A stretch of DNA of 64,000 nucleotides from Novipirellula herctigrandis (lineage in GTDB: Bacteria > Planctomycetota > Planctomycetia > Pirellulales > Pirellulaceae). Below the pieces are notes generated by a model. It saw only the letters and a list, made by a program, of their open reading frames with translations, had not been told where the DNA came from and did no database searches. The position numbers were made by a program, and so were the translations under genes. Below are positions 55,507 to 61,666 of this stretch, one piece after another (within the stretch, counting starts at the first letter, position 1; each line of letters starts with the position of its first letter). The stretch covers positions 831,774-895,773 of the forward strand of contig SJPJ01000001.1 of NCBI GenBank assembly GCA_007859835.1, in the 5' to 3' direction.

Positions 55507-55941
55507 TTGATTAACAAAAATCGAGTTGTTAGATGGATCGGCGTAGCAATGGTTACCCAGATCATGTTTGGCATCAGCACTCCGGTCAAAGCGCAGTACG
55601 TCGCCAATACCTTGGCCGAGTTACTTACGTATTCCAGTTTAAGCAATGCGACGATCACACTCGCCGCGGGCGACTACCGTTTCGATGGCGACCACATTGC
55701 TAACCCGCCCCATCCCGAGCCCCCGACCCACCCCGAGCCTACGCCCCATCCCGAGCCCCCGACCCATCCCGAGCCTACGTGCCATCCCGAGCCTACGTGC
55801 CTTGAGTTCTCGAGCACGAACAACACCTACAACCTTGCCGGCTATGACGTGGACACGGATCCCAACGCGCGTCGGCCTGCCGACTGGCCAGCGGTATACG
55901 TGAAGATGACGGGCGACAACAACTCCATCGATGGCGTTTAA
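55507..55941 (+). CDS. Truncated copy of the beta-helix/PEP-CTERM paralogue, N-terminal part
   Basis: 144 codons. It has a signal peptide (WIGVAMVTQIMFGISTPVKAQ), then LAELLTYSSLSNATITLAAGDYRFDGDH, matching the start of the gene at 58301. After that comes an insertion of HPEP repeats, then NNTYNLAGYDVDTDPNARRPADW and TGDNNSIDGV, followed by TAA. The next ATG is in the same frame and begins the C-terminal end of the same paralogue. Compared with the 58301 gene, about 700 residues of the middle are missing. It is probably a remnant or a split gene; if it is read, it makes a short secreted protein. Confidence 0.6.
   Translation: MINKNRVVRWIGVAMVTQIMFGISTPVKAQYVANTLAELLTYSSLSNATITLAAGDYRFDGDHIANPPHPEPPTHPEPTPHPEPPTHPEPTCHPEPTCLEFSSTNNTYNLAGYDVDTDPNARRPADWPAVYVKMTGDNNSIDGV
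55711..55800 (+). repeat. Five tandem 18-base (HPEP-x-x) repeats
   Basis: Five in-frame copies of a unit like catcccgagcccccgacc encode HPEPPT, HPEPTP, HPEPPT, HPEPTC and HPEPTC. The array is an insertion compared with the paralogous proteins and looks like an expanding proline-rich minisatellite. Confidence 0.9.
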
Positions 55942-56655
55942 ATGGGCGACGTCAACGGACTCAATGCTGGATTGGCCGTGCAATACGGCGCCAACGATGT
56001 GACCGCAAGGGTCTCGATCTTGGGCGATGCCGATTTCTCCGATTCGGTTGACAATGCCGATATCGGAGCGGTCTTTGGGTCGTATGGCTCGACATCCGAT
56101 TCCGATTGGACGATCGGCGATTTTGATGGGGACTTCGACGTCGATAGTGCGGACATCGGAGTGGTATTTGGCAACGTCGGCGCCACACTACCGCCACAAA
56201 ATGCACTCATCAGCTCTGCCGTCGCTTCCTTGCTAAGTTCGGACTTGGCAGATTGGATTTACAACCCGCAGACCGGCGCGGGCATGCTCGACGGTAGCGA
56301 AGCGGACGGCGGTCGGGTCACGAACTTTGTGCTCGAAAGCGACGACATGTTCATCAATACCGGGGCACTGAGCAATCCGTTTGATGGATTCTTCTTCACC
56401 GCCAATGCGGGTGAAATTTTTGCCAGTGATCCGCTGGCGACCGGGCTAGCCTCGATGGACCTTGGATCGATCCTGGCACCCAATTTGAGTCATGCGGAAT
56501 TGGTTAGTCTTTTTGAAACGTCAACTTATGTGGGGTCGTTAGGTTCCGGCAATCCTAGCTTCGACATCATTGTTAGTGCTGTGCCGGAACCGAATGCCCT
56601 TGCCTTGTTAATTCTTATCGGAATGGGAGTGGCGAACCGACGCCGTCGAAAGTAG
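55942..56655 (+). CDS. Dockerin-like, PEP-CTERM C-terminal half of the split paralogue
   Basis: 237 codons starting ATG GGC right after the TAA of the previous frame. It has the dockerin-like calcium repeats GDADFSDSVDNADIGAVFGSY and GDFDGDFDVDSADIGVVFGN. A beta-rich part follows (DMFINTGALSNPFDGFFFTANAGE), then the PEP-CTERM sorting signal VPEPNALALLILIGMGVANRRRRK. There is no signal peptide on this half. The DNA at 55951-56483 is nearly identical to 60938-61470. It is the C-terminal region of the tandem paralogue, and the read frame implies a one-stop split. The dockerin repeats suggest binding to cohesin-like partners or a structural role. Confidence 0.6.
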   Translation: MGDVNGLNAGLAVQYGANDVTARVSILGDADFSDSVDNADIGAVFGSYGSTSDSDWTIGDFDGDFDVDSADIGVVFGNVGATLPPQNALISSAVASLLSSDLADWIYNPQTGAGMLDGSEADGGRVTNFVLESDDMFINTGALSNPFDGFFFTANAGEIFASDPLATGLASMDLGSILAPNLSHAELVSLFETSTYVGSLGSGNPSFDIIVSAVPEPNALALLILIGMGVANRRRRK

Positions 56656-56843
56656 AAGATGACTTGCGAGATGAAGTCTGAAAATTGCATCCATGGACTT
56701 AGGCGGCAATGTTTTTCGGTAACTCTTGCAGGAAGACCAACTACCATAGTTGGTTCGTAAAGAAGGACTGTGGGGCACGTGACCCACGGTCAAACAAGCG
56801 TTATTTGTGAGGTGTCAACCTCACCACGTTTCTTTTCAACTCC

Positions 56844-57932
56844 ATGGAAAAATACAAAATGAAATTTGCAACAGGAAGATTTATAGCCGCTATGGCCTTG
56901 GCCATGGCATTTGGAGGCGTCGCTCAGGCCGACACCTTTGATGGCGGGGGTGACGGCACCTCCTGGGAGGACGCGTTGAACTGGGCCGCCGATGCTGTGC
57001 CGTTAAACAACGGCAGTGGAAACACCTTAATCAATAACAATCACCAGGTTGTTTTCGATGCTGATACCTGGACTGCTCTAAACACTGCCGGCAACTTGCA
57101 GTCTGCGACGCAGTACCGGATTGCACGCTTGTTGATGGGGGATAGTACTGCTGGTGGTGCCAACGGAACTCACTCCCTTACCTTTGACTTTGGGGCTTCA
57201 GGCGCCAGCAATAACGTTCTCGTTACGAACGGCACCAGCGCGGTCATTGGCGGCAGGGCCAACAAGTTCAGCACTCTGAATATTGTGAGTGGCATTACGA
57301 ACGTTGAGGCGAATAGAGTTCGGGTGGGCACGGCAACAGGCGGTAGCGGGACAATCAACGTCAGTGGTGGCGAATTCATTACGGGTAAAGGGGGCCTTGA
57401 ACTCGGTAATGTCGCCGGCGGTGGCGACGGAACCCTGAACATTACCGGTGGCTCGTTCGCCTCCCGCAATGATGTTGAGATCGGCGACTCTGGCACCTTC
57501 CATATTGCCGGTAGTTCCGCGACGGTCGGTGTCGGTACTTTTGGTACCACTGATGGATATTGGGAACAGGATGCCGGTGGCATGCTTCGCATCGGACTTG
57601 ATGCAGGCGGCAGCTCCGTGATCCTTGTCGACGACGTCGGTGACGACGGGGCTGGCACGCAAGGCAATGTGGTCTTCGCAGCCGGTTCGCTCCTGGATCC
57701 CTATGACCTGGGCGGTGCTGCAGAAAACGTCTGGACAACGGTCATGACTTGGGAAGGCACGCTGACGGGTGCTCCTACCCTGAGTGCGACCGCAATTTCC
57801 TCAGGTTGGGAAAGCCAGATCAGCGGCAACGACCTTCAGGTTCGTCTAACCGCAGTCGCTGTTCCTGAGCCTTCCTCGTTCGCGCTTTTGGCGATCGGTG
57901 GTTTGGCGATGGTGCGTCGTCGACGCAAGTAG
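56844..57932 (+). CDS. PEP-CTERM exported protein with T5SS/PEP-CTERM repeats
   Basis: 362 residues. Signal peptide GRFIAAMALAMAFGGVAQA. The body is a beta-repeat domain with GSGTINVSGGEFITGKGG and GDGTLNITGGSFASRNDVEIGDSGTFHIAGSSATVGVG (T5SS/PEP-CTERM-associated repeat). It then reads DGYWEQDAGGMLRIGLD, VDDVGDDGAGTQGNVVFAAGSLLD and VWTTVMTWEGTLTG. The PEP-CTERM signal VPEPSSFALLAIGGLAMVRRRRK ends the protein and would be cut by an exosortase (gene elsewhere) and anchored in the envelope. The body is homologous to the outer domain of the FecR protein. The gene lies in the same cluster as the FecR protein, and a hairpin terminator follows. Confidence 0.87.
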   Translation: MEKYKMKFATGRFIAAMALAMAFGGVAQADTFDGGGDGTSWEDALNWAADAVPLNNGSGNTLINNNHQVVFDADTWTALNTAGNLQSATQYRIARLLMGDSTAGGANGTHSLTFDFGASGASNNVLVTNGTSAVIGGRANKFSTLNIVSGITNVEANRVRVGTATGGSGTINVSGGEFITGKGGLELGNVAGGGDGTLNITGGSFASRNDVEIGDSGTFHIAGSSATVGVGTFGTTDGYWEQDAGGMLRIGLDAGGSSVILVDDVGDDGAGTQGNVVFAAGSLLDPYDLGGAAENVWTTVMTWEGTLTGAPTLSATAISSGWESQISGNDLQVRLTAVAVPEPSSFALLAIGGLAMVRRRRK

Positions 57933-57954
57933 TTTTAGTGGTTGATCTGCCAAC

Positions 57955-57983
57955 GGTCCTCAGGCTACCGCAGCCTGAGGACC
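57955..57983 (+). terminator. Hairpin terminator after the PEP-CTERM gene
   Basis: Perfect 12-base stem ggtcctcaggct / agcctgaggacc with a 5-base loop, 22 bases after the stop. No good T-run follows, so the termination role is inferred from position. Confidence 0.65.
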
Positions 57984-58300
57984 ATTTGGTCGAACTACGC
58001 CGGAGGCGTTAAAGCCATTAGCCGGTGGTTGAGCGCAGCGATACCACCGGATACAGAACGACAACGCATGTTTTTCGACCCCGAAGGTGGTCGCAGATAA
58101 CCCAGCCTGTTCGCTGCGACCACCTTCGGGGTCGAACAATGGTTTGCTTGCCGTTTTCCGTAGGTGGCGCTTCGCTTACCTACGGCTAATGGCTTGCAAT
58201 CCCTTCGGGATGAAATTGACTTATGTGCAACTGACAGGCCGTTGGTCCGCAATCGGTCGCATACGACTCATTGAAATTGGAAACATCTGGCACCCTCTTC
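57984..58300. repeat. Mosaic of inverted repeats between the PEP-CTERM genes
   Basis: At least four hairpins lie in a row: ccggtggt/accaccgg (58022-58050), a perfect 23-base inverted repeat at 58074-58096 and 58114-58136, ccgtaggt/acctacgg (58158-58185), and a short atccc/gggat near 58199. The blocks look like dispersed planctomycete repeat units. No gene fits. Function unknown; they may be REP-type elements or RNA hairpins. Confidence 0.75.
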
Positions 58301-61300
58301 ATGACACGAATTATTCATCCAACTTCTCAACGACGCGTCTTTGGCCCGCACTTATTCTGGCTCTTGGGGCTCTGGCTCGTGGGGCTGTTGTCTGCTCCCG
58401 CCTTCGGGCAAACCAACGTCACGGTCACTAGCATCGCAGAGTTAAGGACTTACGCCGACGCCGACAACCATGTCGTCACGGTGGCGGCCGGCGACTACTG
58501 GATCGACGGCTCTCTGACAGGTCCCGCGTTTATTAGTCTCACCGGCAGCAACACGGTCTACGATTTCTCAGCAGCCCAGCTCAAACTGGATACTCGGGAA
58601 TTGGCGGGCTACGGCGGTGTGACCAATTTTTCAGTGATGAATATCGAGGGGAGCAATTTAAAGGTCAACGGATTGAAACTTACCGGCTTGGACGTCGACG
58701 TGGATACCGACCCCGATGCTCGTCGTTATTCAAACCGATCCGCAAACTACCTTCGAATTAGCGGCACCAACAACGAACTGAACAACGCGCACATCGTGAC
58801 CGCAGGCTCGAACCCCTACGGATATGGCGATGCGTTTGGCAAAGGTGCGCCACCCGCTGGCCGTGATCTGCCGCCCGGCGAAGGTGGCGTCGCCTTCATC
58901 GGTCACAACAAAACGTCTGGCGTCCTGATTAACGGGAGCGACGGCGGCAACGCCAGCGGATTCGCCAGCGGAATCAAGATCAATGGCCTTGATTTGGACA
59001 TGAACACGTTCGGGCATGGCGTCTTCGTCCAAGGTGGTAACAACATCGAGATCCGAAACTCGTCGGTAACCGGTCAGTTGTTTAGCAGCAACGATGTGAT
59101 CAACAATCCGGTCTATCAAGAGTATGGCGTCAACGTCTACGGCCAAGAAATGTTCCCCGACATCTTGATCTCCGGCAGCGAAGACGGCATCCGCTACTAC
59201 GGCGATGGCACCAACCTAGCATGGTCCGAGGGTTTGGTTATCGAAAACGTGGAAGTGACCAACATGCGAGAGGGGTTCTCGTTGATTGCTGCCCGTGGTG
59301 AAGTCACGGTGAATAACGCCTCGGCCTACGGTAACGAAACTGGCTTTGAACCGGGGTTGGGTACCGTTATCACCAATTCGCGAGGCGACGTGACCAACGG
59401 CCCACTGCTCTACTATCGCCAAGGTTACGTGGACGACACCAATATTGAAATCGAGTTGGTTGGCGATGTGCCGCAAGTCGGTCGGACTTGGGATGTCGCT
59501 TACATCAATGGTACGAACAACGTTGTAACCCTAACCAGCGACATCGATCCAGACTTGCTTCCTGCCGATGCCTATGTCCGAGTTGGACAGCGATTCAACG
59601 ATTGGCGGCACGACCTCCGTGATCTTGATAACACCAGCCTGCCGGCCGATGGCGTGGTCGTCAACAATCTCACTGGCCAAATCACAGTCCTGGGGACAAA
59701 CGGCGACGATGTAGGTGGTTTCTCGAGTGCAGGAACCGTGAACGGTGGTGATGGCAACCACTACGACGGTGTCACGCTGGTATTAAGTGGGACTCGCATG
59801 ACTGCAAAAGATGCTCAAGCAATGGGGAACAACGGCTCGGCCGATGACGGCACCTTGGATTCCAATGGCTCGATCGTCTTCGATGGCGCGACACTGGAAC
59901 TCAACCCAGGAGTCAGCATTCAAGACGAGAAACTGACGATCACCGGCGATGGCGTCGACGGCAAGGGGGCGTTGTACAGCGACGGACTTACCAGTACCGG
60001 CACCCGCTTCGGCAGTTCCAACCGCAGTGACGAGAGCACCATCGCTCTTAACGGTGATGCATCGATCGGCGTCGGAATCGCCAGCAACCAAATGTTGGTG
60101 GGACGCATCCAAGGGACCGGCAACCTGACCAAACTCGGCGCTGGGATCCTGTCGATGGAAAAGTCCAGCACGCTCGACGGTAACCTGATTATTGCCGAAG
60201 GAGACGTGGTCGCACGTGGCGGAGTGGTAAACCATGATCTTACGGTGATGGCCGGAACCTCGATCAAGGGCATTGGCAACATGCTCAACACACCCGAGGG
60301 ATTGATCCAACTCGACGGAACGCTCGACCTTAACGGACGCAGTAGTGGAACTCTCAGCGGAACGATCGGTCGTTTGTCTGGCAGCGGGCAGTTCACTTCG
60401 AGCAACACTGACGGCGGCACACTCAATTTCGCTGGCGATACCGGAAACGGCCTCTACAGCGGCTCGATCGACGGCAAGATTAGCTTGGTCAAATCGGGCG
60501 ATAACACCCAATCGCTCAGCGGCACGATGACCCACACCGGTGCAACCACGGTCAACGCAGGCACGCTGCTGATCAACGGCACGCATACCGGTGGTGGCGA
60601 CTACACCGTTAACGGCGGAACGCTCGGTGGAAACGGATCGATCGCTTCGCATGTTGTCCTCACCACCGGCGGCCGACTCTCACCAGGCAACGCAAACACT
60701 TTTGGTAGTCAGCAATTGACGATTGGTGGGGACTATTCCCAAGCAGACGGTGCAGCCTTGGCGCTCGATATTAAAGACAGTTTGAGTGTCGGTGGAACGA
60801 CTTCGCTCGCTGGTGAATTAGAACTCAGCTCGAACAATCTTTCACAGTACCAGATCGGAAACAACGTCACGTTGGTTAACTCCACCGGCGCAATGAACGG
60901 TAAGTTTAATTCGATCAGCGGCGTCTCGATGGGGACGGTCAACGGACTCAATGCTGGATTGGCCGTGCAATACGGCGCTAACGATGTGACCGCAAGGGTC
61001 TCGATCATGGGCGATGCCGATTTCTCCGATTCGGTTGGCAATGCCGATATCGGAGCGGTCTTTGGGTCGTATCAATCGACGACGGACGCCGATTGGACGA
61101 TCGGCGATTTTGATGGGGACTTAGACGTCGACAACGCCGACATCGGAGTGGTATTTGGCAACTTCGGCGCCACTCTACCGCCACAAAATGCACTCATCAG
61201 CTCTGCTGCCGCTTCCTTGCTAAGTTCGGACTTGGCAGATTTGATTTACAACCCGCGGACCGGCGCGGTCATGCTCGATGGCAGCGAAGCGGACGGCGGT

Positions 61301-61654
61301 CGAATCACGAACTTTGTGCTTGAAAGCGACGACATGTTCATCAATACCGGGGCACTGAGCAATCCGTTTGATGGATTCTTCTTCACCGCCAATGCAGGTG
61401 AGATTTCTGCCAGTGATCCGTTGGCGACCGGGCTAGCCTCGATTGATTTTGGATCGATCTTGGCACCCAATCTGACGTACGCCGAACTGGTTGGCCTGTT
61501 TGAAAGATCGACTTATGTGGGAGAGTTGGGCACAGGGGTCCAGAGCTTTGACTTCGTCGTCACCGCGGTTCCCGAACCTAGCTCAGCGGTGTTGTTGATC
61601 GGATTGGGGTCGCCGCTGATACTGCGTCGACGCCGTAAAGCTTTTCTATTTTAG
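58301..61654 (+). CDS. Large exported beta-helix / autotransporter-repeat / dockerin / PEP-CTERM protein
   Basis: 1117 residues from ATG 58301; a TTG 30 bases upstream is not preferred. A signal peptide (LFWLLGLWLVGLLSAPAFGQ) is followed by a parallel beta-helix part (about 50-400) with many LTGSNTVYDFS/ISGTNNELNNAHIV-like turns. Autotransporter-type repeats come next (RIQGTGNLTKLGAGILSMEKS, LVKSGDNTQSLSGTMTHTG, GTLGGNGSIASHVVL). Two dockerin-like repeats follow (GDADFSDSVGNADIGAVFGS, GDFDGDLDVDNADIGVVFGN), then PEP-CTERM VPEPSSAVLLIGLGSPLILRRRRK. It is probably surface-exposed, anchored by the exosortase system. Its C-terminal region is nearly identical in DNA to 55951-56483. Confidence 0.87.
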   Translation: MTRIIHPTSQRRVFGPHLFWLLGLWLVGLLSAPAFGQTNVTVTSIAELRTYADADNHVVTVAAGDYWIDGSLTGPAFISLTGSNTVYDFSAAQLKLDTRELAGYGGVTNFSVMNIEGSNLKVNGLKLTGLDVDVDTDPDARRYSNRSANYLRISGTNNELNNAHIVTAGSNPYGYGDAFGKGAPPAGRDLPPGEGGVAFIGHNKTSGVLINGSDGGNASGFASGIKINGLDLDMNTFGHGVFVQGGNNIEIRNSSVTGQLFSSNDVINNPVYQEYGVNVYGQEMFPDILISGSEDGIRYYGDGTNLAWSEGLVIENVEVTNMREGFSLIAARGEVTVNNASAYGNETGFEPGLGTVITNSRGDVTNGPLLYYRQGYVDDTNIEIELVGDVPQVGRTWDVAYINGTNNVVTLTSDIDPDLLPADAYVRVGQRFNDWRHDLRDLDNTSLPADGVVVNNLTGQITVLGTNGDDVGGFSSAGTVNGGDGNHYDGVTLVLSGTRMTAKDAQAMGNNGSADDGTLDSNGSIVFDGATLELNPGVSIQDEKLTITGDGVDGKGALYSDGLTSTGTRFGSSNRSDESTIALNGDASIGVGIASNQMLVGRIQGTGNLTKLGAGILSMEKSSTLDGNLIIAEGDVVARGGVVNHDLTVMAGTSIKGIGNMLNTPEGLIQLDGTLDLNGRSSGTLSGTIGRLSGSGQFTSSNTDGGTLNFAGDTGNGLYSGSIDGKISLVKSGDNTQSLSGTMTHTGATTVNAGTLLINGTHTGGGDYTVNGGTLGGNGSIASHVVLTTGGRLSPGNANTFGSQQLTIGGDYSQADGAALALDIKDSLSVGGTTSLAGELELSSNNLSQYQIGNNVTLVNSTGAMNGKFNSISGVSMGTVNGLNAGLAVQYGANDVTARVSIMGDADFSDSVGNADIGAVFGSYQSTTDADWTIGDFDGDLDVDNADIGVVFGNFGATLPPQNALISSAAASLLSSDLADLIYNPRTGAVMLDGSEADGGRITNFVLESDDMFINTGALSNPFDGFFFTANAGEISASDPLATGLASIDFGSILAPNLTYAELVGLFERSTYVGELGTGVQSFDFVVTAVPEPSSAVLLIGLGSPLILRRRRKAFLF
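60452..60568 (+). repeat. 117-base block repeated at 63884-64000
   Basis: The block from ctctacagcgg to gcacgctg occurs twice with one mismatch (a G here, an A there) in the middle of two paralogous genes that elsewhere differ strongly. The second copy touches the window edge, so the true length may be larger. Confidence 0.9.
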
Positions 61655-61666
61655 GATGATATACTC

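Noticed and set aside
59783..60652. 289-codon minus-strand frame opposite the 58301 gene, and a similar one at 63161-63967
   Set aside because: They are antisense readings of the Gly/Asn/Thr-rich repeats; both occur at matching places of the paralogues because the DNA is similar.
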